A stretch of 64,000 nt of DNA from Poecilobothrus nobilitatus (taxonomy: Eukaryota > Arthropoda > Insecta > Diptera > Dolichopodidae): assembly GCA_947095535.1 (NCBI GenBank), contig OX352772.1, forward strand, positions 144,036,660-144,100,659, in the 5' to 3' direction. Below the pieces are notes generated by a model. It did no database searches and was not told where the DNA came from. It saw only the letters and a list, made by a program, of their open reading frames with translations. Shown piece after piece: positions 10,858 to 20,819 of the stretch. The position numbers and the translations under genes were made by a program. The number at the start of each line of letters is the position of its first letter. Within the stretch, counting starts at the first letter, position 1.

Positions 10858-11868
10858 ATGAGCAAACTATGTAAAATTTGCAAAAAACAATTCCATCGTA
10901 AAACAAAAGGAATACAGTGCAGTGGTATTTGCCGAAATGTTTTCCACCTAAAATGTGCATCGGTTGCTGATGAACTTTTTAATGCTGTCCAGGCAGGAAG
11001 TGCGACTTGGAAATGCAATGACTGTCCTAGTAAAAGTAATGAATCGTTCGTTGTGCTGGGTGACAAAGAAAGTGAAGACGAGTTGAACAATGAATTCTCC
11101 ACTATTAGTAATAACGAAAAGGATTTAACGGTACCCAAGCCATCCGATTGTGTAGGAGAAAATCTATATAATTGCTTGCAACAATTAGCGTCCGCTGTTA
11201 ATGGCATTCACAACACATTAACTTTTGTTAACTTTAAAATAGAGGAAATTTTCCAACAAAATAAGCTGATATTGGAAGAGAATAGCACTCTCAAAAAACA
11301 AATTAAACTTAACGAGGATAGGACATATAAACTAGAAACTTTGGTAAACAAATTGCAAGGGGAAATAGATGGGATTGAACAACATAAAAACTAGTCCAAT
11401 ATTATAATTTCCGGACTACCTTCTAACTTAGACAATACAAAAAATACTGTATGTACCATATTTGATAAAATTCAAGCCAAAATTCCTAAGGAAAACATTT
11501 TAAGTGTTACTTGTTTAAATAAGCATAATAATAATAAGGAAAATAAAAATACTTTATACTTGGTAAAAATGAAAACCGATAAAGATAAAGAAGAAGCTAT
11601 GGCGAAGAAATCTAACTACCGAAACCTTTTCACAGTTGAAGTAGGCCTTGAAAAATATGGCAACAAGCAAATTTTTTTTCGTCCACATCTTACCTCTCTT
11701 CAATCTAAATTACATTATGAGGCTAGGCAGCTTAAAATCGCTGGAAAATGTCAATATCTCTGGATCAAGAATAATAAAATTTATTTACGACAAAATGAAA
11801 ACACAAAGATATTTAGAATTGAAAATTTTAATGACATTAACTTTGCTAAAACTAAACTTTGCAAATAA
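10858..11868 (+). pseudogene. ORF1 of the non-LTR element: PHD-like finger, coiled coil, RNA-binding-type domain; one stop
   Basis: ATG at 10858 opens a frame of 336 codons interrupted only by TAG at 11392-11394. Residues about 5-57 hold a C4HC3-like arrangement (CKIC, CSGIC, FHLKC, WKCNDC) typical of PHD fingers, as seen in ORF1 of several insect CR1-like elements. Residues about 120-178 form a leucine/glutamate-rich coiled coil (KLETLVNKLQGEIDGIEQ). After the stop, NIIISGLP begins a segment that looks like the RRM-type middle domain of L1/CR1 ORF1 proteins, followed by a basic C-terminus. The product would coat element RNA as a chaperone. The single stop suggests recent decay or read-through; I assume decay. 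Confidence 0.75.
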
Positions 11869-13072
11869 ATACAATATAGATAAAATAATTTTTCCAAAAA
11901 ATTCATTTTTGATTAATAAAATTTCTTTCTTTGTTATTCTCATATTGTTACACATAAATTTGGATTTAATTCTAAGTAAGTAAGTAAGTAACAGTAAGTA
12001 ACATTCTAAGTAAAATAACTTTAATTAACATAACCTATAATATTATATTAGTAATTTGTTCTTTTTATTTTTACATTCTAATTACAACAACAACTTTAAT
12101 TAACATAACCTATGCCATTGTCTTAGATCTTTGTTTTTTTTTTTTTTTTACTTTTTTATATCTACATAATTCTATATTTAATTTATATTTCATAGCAAAC
12201 AATTTGTCAAAATCAGCAATTTCAGTTTTATACAATATACAGATTAACTCATTTACAAACAATTGGTCAACTAACGTCTTTAAACATAATTTATTATTTC
12301 TTATATATTTTAGTACAATTTATATCTCAACAATAACAATTAAATTTAATATAAACTTAATCTATTTTACAATTTTTATAACTCCTAAAATTATATTTTG
12401 CTCTTTCAGACTAAATTCTTATCCTTTAACTTTAAACTATTCAACTTTAAATATTAACCTTAAGCAATTACACATTGCTCGTATTTACTTTTCATATATT
12501 TCAAATTTTTCTACATTATTATATTTACGACTAAATCTATTTCACTTATTATTTTTTTCTCAAAATTATCTATTAACTTTAAACTTTACAATTTTTAATA
12601 CTAATTTTAAACAATTATACATTGGCCATATTTACATTTTATACATTTCAAATTTTTCTGCATTATTATATATACGACAAAATCTAATTCACTTATTAAT
12701 TTTTTTTCAAAATTTTCAATTAGCTTTAAACTTTACAATTTTAAATACTAATTTTAAACAATTATACTTTAGCCATATTTACATTTTATATATTTCAAAT
12801 TTTTCTACATTACTATACATATTTACGAATAAATGCAATTCACTTATTAATTCTAATTCAAATTATCCACCTATGATATTATATAAAAACATCTTAATAC
12901 TATATAAAAAAATAATATATATAAACATACATATCAATCTTCTAACACTCTTTTTTTTTTTTGGTCAGCTGTTAAATTTAATATTACATAAAAATATAAT
13001 AAATATTAATTTTGACAGATTACAACTGTTAATTTTAACTCATGCTATACAAATTATTACTTTATACTCTAT
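11869..13072 (+). repeat. 1.2-kb ORF1-ORF2 spacer with three 147-bp tandem repeats
   Basis: In this lineage the two reading frames are usually close together, yet here they lie 1.2 kb apart. A GTAA microsatellite is at 11974-12000, and a short imperfect duplication (TTTAATTAACATAACCTATA-like) at about 12020 and 12093. From about 12427 to 12870 three tandem units of 147 bases follow, each beginning near TTTAAACTWTWCAA. The strand is T-rich. One frame stays open for 292 codons (12204-13082) across all three units, but it has no ATG at its start. The spacer may be an insertion, an expanded untranslated region, or an extra frame. Confidence 0.7.
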
Positions 13073-13082
13073 ATGCACTTAG
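12204..13082 (+). other. Long ATG-less open frame with three 49-residue repeats, doubtful coding
   Basis: The frame is open for 292 codons in very T-rich DNA and overlaps the first bases of ORF2. Because the repeat unit is exactly 147 bases, the translated product repeats every 49 residues, with the block ILYISNFS common to units two and three. The would-be protein is strongly hydrophobic, rich in Leu, Phe, Ile and Asn. Changes between units two and three are mixed, with several altering residues, so I see no clear sign of protein-level constraint. More likely a by-product of composition and a period divisible by three. Confidence 0.25.
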
Positions 13083-15948
13083 ATGAAATAGAAAACGTAG
13101 AAAGCCATTTCAAGGTGGCACATTACCTAAATTACGACCATAATTCAATGAGTATAAAATATCAAAATAATTTTAACATTTTGTACTTAAACATACAAAG
13201 TTTAAGAAAAAAAATCTTTGAATTAGAAACATTAATCGAGAATTTTAAATGTAACATAGATGTAATTGTTCTAACTGAAATATGGCTACTTTCTTCTGAG
13301 AATAAATTTTTCAATCTATCAGAATATGATTCATATTTCATTAATAGAGACAAACCATATGGTGGAATCGCTATCTATATAAAAAATAACTATTCTAGTA
13401 ATATTACTATTACTGAAGAATTTGACAATAGCCAAATATTAGGTATTAAGATAATGAAGCAAAACTTTAATATTGTTGGAATTTATAGATCGCACGAAAC
13501 ACGTCCTACTAACTTTATTAATAGAATCGATGAATTGACTTCCAACTACAAAAGATCTATAATAGTAGGTGATTTCAATCTTGACTTGCTAAATATAAAC
13601 AACCCGGATATAGTTTCATATAAAGATATGTTGCTAAGTAATGGTTTCTTTATCTGCAATAAGATTTCTGAAACTTTCGCTACCAGATTTGGATCACAAT
13701 CTAAAACAATAATTGATCATTTTCTAACCGACATTGTAGACAAAAAATATAATTTACATGTCTTAGATTGTTCCTTATCTGATCATCAAATGTTTTTAAT
13801 CAGTACAAAACATATAAAAAATAATAATTGTAATAATATTCAATACAAAACCGTTTTAAATTAGACCAATATTACTAACAATGATTTCTGGCTAAATTCT
13901 GAATCATACAATGATGTTGATCAAATCATTGATAATCTCTCTGCTTTAATAAATAATAATACGGAGCGTATTGAAATAAAAAATGTTAAAAAAAAAAAGA
14001 TATGGATAACTGAAGAGATTTTATGTGTTATGAAAATCAGAGATTCCTTTTTTAAATATAAGAAGCAACACGTGAATAATACTCATATTAACAACTAGTA
14101 CATTCAATATAGAGATAGAGTTAAAAAATTAGTTATTGAGGCAAAAAAAAAATATTGCTCGGACAAAATCTCTTTATATCCGAGTGATACAAAAAAACTT
14201 TGGAATTTATATAAGGAGATTATACTTAATACTGATACACCCGTTTCAAAAAACCAAGTTAAGACTCTATGCCAGAATGAGAAAATGTTAGACAATCCAA
14301 AAGACATTTCTGAATGTTTCAATAATTTCTTTGTCAATGTAACCAAGGAAATAAACATATCTAATACAATTATTGATCATGTTTATTTAAGCCAATTCAG
14401 TCGTACCATATCTTCAGAATTCCAATTAACTCCAACAAATCTCGAAGAAGTAAGCACTGCTATCAGCTCATTAAATGCTGCGGCAGCTACAGGAATTGAC
14501 AATATTTCTACGAAACTCATCAAACATTTTGCGGACCGATTAGTCCCTATATTTGTTAAATTAATTAATAAATCATTTAGTAACGGCATTTTTCCAAAAA
14601 AACTCAAAACTGCAATTGTAACTCCTATTTATAAAGACGGAAATAAAACTAACTGCTCAAACTACAGGCCTATTTCTATTCTTCCAGCAATTTCAAAAAT
14701 TTTTGAAATTGTGATAAAGAATAGATTATCTAATTTTTTTTACTCTAATGATATCTTGAGTGAACAGGGTTTTCAATCAAAATCTAACACCACAGCTGCT
14801 TGTCTAAATCTAACAGATTTCATATCAAAAAGTATTGACAGGAAAAAATATACCAGCTGCGTCTTCCTTGACTTGAAAAAAGCATTTGATTGCGTGGATC
14901 ATGAAATCTTATTGCTGAAACTTTCCAACTTTAATTTTTCAAGAATTCAAATACAATTTTTCGAATCTTACCTATTTAATAGAACACAAATAGTTCGCAT
15001 TAATAATATTTGTAGCTCTGAGAAAAGCATATATAAAGGGGTACCACAAGGTTCTATTTTGGGACCGGACCTCTTTAAGTTATACATTGATGATCTAACT
15101 CGTCTAGCCCTAAAAGCGGAAATACAGCTGTATGCTGATGATGCGGTCTTAAAGTACTCTGAAAGTAGTGAAGAAATTACAAAAACTTCAATTCAAAATG
15201 ATCTGAATGTCATTCAAGAGTGGTTAAATAAACATAGGATCAGTCTAAATATTAAGAAAACTAAAATAATTCTCTTTGCCAATAAAACATGGAACTTAGG
15301 TACAAGTATTCTCTTTAGAAATGAAAAAATTGAAATTGTCAAAAACTTTAATTATTTAGGTTTAAATTTAGATTATAAACTTAACTGGAGCAATCACATC
15401 GATTATATAAAAAAAAGAATAGCGCCATACATATTTATCAATCTATTATGCATAGATTGAAAAACTTTTTATCTAACAAAGCCCTATTCACGATCTACAA
15501 TTCCTATATAAAATCTCATATTTGTTATCTAAACCCAATCTGGGGAAGAGCTGCCAAAGATTATTTGAACAAGTTAGACATTTTACATAAAAAAAGCATA
15601 AAGATAATTAATCGATACCCGACTCAACATCCAACAAGTTTATTATATTCTTCCCAATATATTAGTTTAGCAAACATTTGTAAATATGAGCTATATATCT
15701 TGGCTTTCAAGATTGTAAATAATGATATAAAGCATAATTTTATCATGAATAGATTGATTGACATTCATAACCACAATACACGTAACAAAGCAAACTATTA
15801 TTTATCATTGTTTCGTACAAATAACCAAAGTAATAATGGGCTGTATAATTGTTTAAAAGCATATAACGAACTACCGGAAAGTCTTAAACAGATTGCGAAT
15901 CTACCTACGTTTAAAATCCGAATTAAAGTATTTGTGTTAGAAAGTTAA
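13073..15948 (+). pseudogene. ORF2 of the non-LTR element: APE endonuclease and reverse transcriptase; two stops, one frameshift
   Basis: ATG at 13073 opens a frame interrupted by TAG at 13862 and TAG at 14097, both in the same frame. It shifts by about 15430-15450 into the frame ending at 15948; total length is near 958 codons. The endonuclease shows NIQSL, LTEIWL (catalytic Glu), YGGIAIYI, VGDFNLDLL (Asp/Asn) and SDHQMF (Asp-His). A basic linker follows. The reverse transcriptase shows NYRPISILPAISKIFE (about 14660), FLDLKKAFDCVDH (about 14860), GVPQGSILGPDLF (about 15040) and the catalytic YADD at 15131-15142, then thumb block FNYLGLNLDYKLNW. There is no RNase H domain. It would nick target DNA and prime reverse transcription there. 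Confidence 0.85.
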
Positions 15949-16404
15949 AAATAAATAAAATAAAGAAGTAGGAAGATAAGGGGAAGTCGAGGGAATGTTA
16001 TCTGTTATATTAGTTGTTGTATTCTATTTATGCATGTAGTCATATGTGGATTAAATTTAAATTTATAGTCTTAGATTATTTAAAAAAAAAAAAAAGAAAA
16101 AATAGAAAATAAAAAATGTGTTTTATTTAAAAAAAAAAAAAAAGAAAAAGTAAAAAATAAAAAAATGTAAAAACTTTTCATGTACATATATAGATGATAG
16201 GTATTATTATTTTTATTTATTTTATTACGTTTTTAATGAACTTTATTATTTTTTAATGAATATTATTTATATGAACTTTATCAGACCAGACAGCTCAGGC
16301 TACGGTCAAATAAATAAACTTGTATTATTAAACACTTTATATAAAATAATAATTAATGTAATATAAATTATAAAATACGATAATAAAGAAAAAAAAAAAA
16401 AAAA
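15949..16404 (+). other. 3' untranslated region and poly(A) tail of the non-LTR element
   Basis: No coding sequence. Two copies of an A-rich block (TTTAAAAAAAA...GAAAAA) lie at about 16079-16115 and 16130-16165, and AATAAA-type signals occur upstream of the final A-run at about 16388-16404. Confidence 0.7.
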
Positions 16405-16409
16405 GCTTT
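16401..16409. repeat. Right target-site duplication of the non-LTR insertion
   Basis: AAAAGCTTT follows the A-run. Only GCTTT is distinguishable from the tail, so the duplication is between 5 and 9 bases. Confidence 0.7.
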
Positions 16410-16577
16410 AAATGACTCTCGGGCCGCAATGGGTTAAAGAACCGAAACGCCATATAGCCTATAATACTTTCCGGGGTCGTAGAAATGTTCCTGCAAAATA
16501 TGGTTGCAATCGGACTGGTGGTTTTTACGTGAAAAGGGCACAAACAAACAAACAGAATTTCTTCTTCATATATTAAA

Positions 16578-19330
16578 CTAGCAGAGTACCCGGCGTTTCC
16601 CGGAGTATTTGATCGGCTTTATGAAATAAAAATTATTAACTTTTGCTTTTGAGTAAATATAATTTAATTAATATAGTTCACCCATTACTATGCATTTCCA
16701 CGTACTGGTAGTTAATATTCTACTTTTTGTTACATTTAGTTAAATTAAATAAACAGAGCGAAGATTTAGAGATAATTTATCTACAAAAAATCTTTAAAGG
16801 AATCAATAATCTATTGAGTACACAATTACGGCGAAGTGAGTTTTCACAAGATATTCGTTAATACTGAAACATAAAATCGATACCGAAAAATAAAATAAAT
16901 TAAATTATAAGAGGCCATAATGTAATCAATTTTTTTTTGTAAGTAATGTCACTTCATGTTTTGGTGAATTATTCTTTTAAGCACATATTGAAAAATTTGT
17001 TATTAGGCTCGCTCTAGCCCTCCGTCTGTTAAAACTTATATACTGTTTAATAAAGAGCAATGAAATATTAACTATGCATCATAGGTCTCTTAAAAGAGTA
17101 ATGTTCTAGAACAACATTTTTATATACGCTCACCGTTGGAGATCCTACAGCACCGACAGCTCTTCAAATTTTGAAAAAACTTGAAAAAAATGCGTACATT
17201 TAAGGTTCTGTTTAACATATTTTCAATATAAAAAATACATGATTGTTTTTTACCTTTATCAATCAATTTTTTTACGTTTAGTTTTTCTAAATATGTTTCC
17301 AAATTGATTGGCTAAAAATATGTGTAACGAGGAAGAGTGCAGTAGAGTAGACTGTGTCAACTCTGGGATACCCGCATGAACGTAATATATCCTGTTTCTA
17401 TAAAACTTGATCATCTTTCAAAAACATTCAGATGTTTTAGTACCGAACTGCAGAGATATATTTATGTAGATTGGGGAGTTGTATGACAGCTACTCGAATC
17501 TATTACGCCTAGTTTCATTAAGTTCCAAGAAATGCAAGAAGCCTGAACCGGCTTCTCTAGGCCAATCAAATTTTACAAAAGATTTTGGCATGCAACTCGA
17601 CACTTTTTTACTAAATTTCAGATAGCTAGCTTCAGTAGACACTGAGTTATTTTCATTCAAAAAGAGCAGTTGTATTGCAAGTATCCGAAGTTGTCATATC
17701 ATCACAACGAAATTTTACAGAAAAATATAAAACTGGATCATCATTTGCAAAATTTCAGATACCTAGATTGGATAGACACTGGGTTATTTCCATTTAAAGA
17801 AAGAAGTTGTATGGCAGCTACTCGAGCCCGGTGGCCGAAAATGCTGGAGTTAAATAGCAAAACTAACAATTTTGCAAAAGTGACGTAAAAAAAATGTCAG
17901 CCTCCTAGCTCCTTTAGTTTTTGAGTTATCGTGCGGACGGACACTGAGTTATTTTCATTTAAAAAGAGAAGTTGTATGGCAGCTACCCGAACCCGTCGCA
18001 CCACCACAACCATATTTTGCAGAATTTGTTGCCATAAAATTTGATCATCATTCGCAAAATTTCAGGTACCTAGATTGGATAAACCCTGGGTTATTTCCAT
18101 TTAAAGAAAGAAGTTGTATGGCAGCTACTCGAACCCGGCGGCCGAAAATGCTGGAGTTAAATAGCAAAACTAACAATTTTGCAAAAGTGACGTAAAAAAA
18201 ATGTCAGCCTCCTAGCTCCTTTAGTTTTTGAGTTATCGTGCGGACGGACACTGACTGATTTTCATTTAAAAAGAGAAGTTGTATGGCAGCTACCCGAACC
18301 CGTCGCACCACCACAGCCAAATTTTGCAGAATTTGTTGCCATAAAACTTGATTATCATTTGCAAGATTTCAGACGCTTAGCTTCATTAAGTTCCAAGAGG
18401 TGATTTTTACATAACACACACACGTTATTAATGCATTCCTGAATGATGATTGTCGTATGGAGGTGATTTTAATAACGGCTGAAAATGTTATGTTGTTGAA
18501 ACTTAGACACATTATTCTTAAGATACCTATTTAATTTGGTTATTTTAATTACTATTATATATTAGAAATTTGCATTGAAAGCTTTTAACGGGATATTAAA
18601 AAAAGTATAGACAAAAGTAAAGAGTGTTGGAAATATTTCTTTAATAATAATAACAGTATAAAAAATTGGGCAGAAGATTTTTAATAGGTACTCGTGCGGA
18701 AATGGGTTAACCAGCGTTTAAGCACGACAACAAAAAAATTAAAAACTTCATTGAAGCCTGATGCTGAAATGCGTTAATGTATCGTAACCAAATCATCTCA
18801 GTAAGCTTCTGTGGTAAAGAGCTACACTTTTGCAAATTTGCAACTCAATAGGTCAAACCGTTTATGAGCGACAACAAAGAAATTAAAAAATTTCATTGGG
18901 TCCTGGTGCCAAAACGGGTTAATGAATCATAACCAAATCAACTGAGTGAGCTTTTGTGGTAAAGAGCTACACTTTGATATATTTTTAACTCAATTGGTCA
19001 AACCGTTTAAGCGCGATAACAAAGTAAATTACAAAACTTCACTGACCCCTTGTGCAAAACGGGTTAATGGATCGTAACCAAATTAACCTAGTGAGCTTTT
19101 TTGCTAAAGAGCAAGAATTTTGCGAATTTCAAATCAATTGATTAAACCGTTTAGGCAGGACAACCGAAAAGTTTTAAATGGCTCTCGGGCCGCAATGGGT
19201 TAAAGAACCGAAACGGGTATAACACTTTCCGGGGTCGTAGAAATGTTCCTACAAAATTTGGTTGCAATCGCGCTGGTGGTTTTTACATGAAAGGGCACAA
19301 ACCAACAAACAGAATTTCTTCAGAATGGAT
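16578..19330 (-). mobile_element. Helitron-like unit U1a with nested fly-type repeat
   Basis: The unit begins at CTAG (16578-16581), followed by the hairpin-forming AGTACCCGGCGTTTCCCGG. An AT-rich module continues to about 17327, where another repeat is inserted to about 18397. Helitron-like sequence then resumes at about 18410 with the ATGTTATGTTGTT block (about 18486), several 146-bp sub-repeats and the GGCTCTCGGGCCGCAATGGG block (19181). It ends at about 19325 with AACAGAATTTCTTC. Oriented on the minus strand, CTAG is the 3' end. The CTAG directly abuts the end of U0. Confidence 0.65.
17328..18397. repeat. Nested dispersed repeat N1 with a 307-bp tandem duplication
   Basis: This repeat is inserted after ATATGTGTAA in the AT-rich module of U1a, at the same position as the copy at 23892-24664 in U3. 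It begins CGAGGAAGAGTGCAG. Unlike that copy it carries about 2.1 tandem units of 307 bases (about 17727-18375; GGGTTATTTCC at 17781 and 18088, CGGACGGACACTGA at 17934 and 18241). It lacks the terminal hairpin: its right end joins Helitron-like sequence at a truncated point. Coding: none seen. Confidence 0.7.
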
Positions 19331-20819
19331 GAAGAATGTAAGGTTTTCAGTTCTTTAAATATGTATGTACTCATTTTGATTAAATACTGTCCAGAAATGT
19401 GAATATGTTTTCTAATTTAATTGATTATGTTTATAGTATTTTTAAATATACGGATATTATACATACTATATGTACATATTTCAATGATATTTTATGGGAA
19501 ATATGTTATACACATGCATCTTATATAGGTAGACCACATGTAAAAACCACATGTAAGTAATGCATTTTTGAATGATGACATGATGATTGTCTAATGTAGG
19601 AGATTGTTTCTGTTTTTTAACAACGGCCGAAAATGTTATGTTGTTAAGACTTAAAGACAGACTTAAACACAGTGATCTTAAGGTATTTAATAAGGTTACT
19701 TTAATTACTGTTTTATATTAGAAATTTGCATTGGAAGGTTTTTATGGAATATTAAAAACAGTATAGATAAAAGTAAAGAGTGTTGGAAATATCTTTTTAA
19801 TAATAATAACAATACACAAAATTAGGCAAAATATTATTAATAAGTGCTCGTGCGGAAATGGGTTAACAAACGTTAACAAACGTTTTGTCACAGGTTTTAT
19901 TTAGAACCATAAATTCATTCTGCCAAATTAGACACAAATTAGAAACAAAATTTTTTTTTGACAGTCTATCGTGTCGAAATGTGTTAATGTATCACAACAA
20001 AATTTATTGAATGAGTTTGTGTGCAAAAGTGCAATACTTGTGCAAATTTTCAATTGGTCTAATCGTTTAAGTACAACAACAAAAAATGAGAAACTTCATG
20101 TCCTGAAACCTGATGGGTTAATGTATCGTGACCAAATCAACTCAGTGAGCTTTTGTTATAAAGACCTACACTTTTGTTAATTTTCAACTCAATTGGTAAA
20201 ACCGTTTAAGTGCGACAACAAAGAAATTAAAAAATTTCATTAAGCGCTGGTGCCAAAACGGTTTTATGGATCGTAACCAAATCAACTCAGTGAGCTCCTG
20301 TGGTAAAGACCTGCACTATTGTAAATTTTCAACTCAATTGGTCAAACCGTTTAAGCAGGACAACAGAAAAATTTAATGAACTTCGTTCGGCTCTCCTGCC
20401 CAACCGGGTCAACGGAACTTAATAAAAATTTGTCACAGGTTTTTTTTCGGACAATAAAACCACCAAACAAAATTGGACATAAATCGGAAACAAAATTTTT
20501 TTGACAGCCCGCTGGGCCGAATTCGGGTAACATATTCTATCCAAATTTCTTTGATACCCGCTTAAAACTAAGAAGAACATTTGTACAAATTTGCAACTTA
20601 ATCGATCAAACCGTTTCGGCAGGACAACTAAAAAACGAAAAAGCTTTAAATGACTCTCGGGCCGCAATGGGTTAATGAACCGAAACGCCATATAGCCTAT
20701 AATACTTTCCGGGGTCGTAGAAATGTTCCTGCAAAATATGGTTGCAATCGGACTGGTGGTTTTTACGTGAAAAGGGCACAAACAAACAAACAAACAGAAT
20801 TTCTTCTTCATATATTAAA
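19331..20819 (-). mobile_element. Helitron-like unit U1b, CTAG half missing
   Basis: It starts abruptly inside the unit (GAATGTAAGGTTTTC) right after the truncated end of U1a, then follows U2 collinearly: TGTTATGTTGTTAAGAC near 19637, several 146-bp sub-repeats (20114, 20259, 20403), GACTCTCGGGCCGCAATGGG near 20651 and the AAAC microsatellite. It ends ATATATTAAA at 20819, against the CTAG of U2. Confidence 0.65.

Larger units (their letters stand above)
10525..16404 (+). mobile_element. Non-LTR retrotransposon (CR1/jockey-group type), near full length
   Basis: The element contains a 5' untranslated region, ORF1 (10858-11868), an unusual 1.2-kb spacer, ORF2 (13073-15948), a 3' untranslated region with A-rich blocks and a terminal poly(A) run at 16388-16404. 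The flanks are the Helitron-like repeat, whose uninterrupted sequence is known from other copies in the window. The flanking AAAAGCTTT (10516-10524 left; AAAAGCTTT ending 16409 right) is the target duplication; its A portion is ambiguous with the tail. Inactivating changes are few: one stop in ORF1, and two stops plus one frameshift in ORF2. The clade is given loosely, from the endonuclease-RT layout and the absence of RNase H. Confidence 0.85.
9890..16577 (-). mobile_element. Helitron-like unit U0, interrupted by a 5.9-kb retrotransposon
   Basis: 9890-10524 and 16405-16577 together match the 5' half of the complete units at 20820-23208 and 26435-28540 (the latter inverted). The left piece carries the ATGTTATGTTGTT block (about 9978) and several about 146-bp sub-repeats. 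The right piece carries GACTCTCGGGCCGCAATGGG and an AAAC-type microsatellite. The CTAG end half is absent, so the unit is truncated on the left. The interruption at 10524/16405 is exactly the non-LTR insertion. On the right it abuts the CTAG of unit U1 at 16578. Confidence 0.7.
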
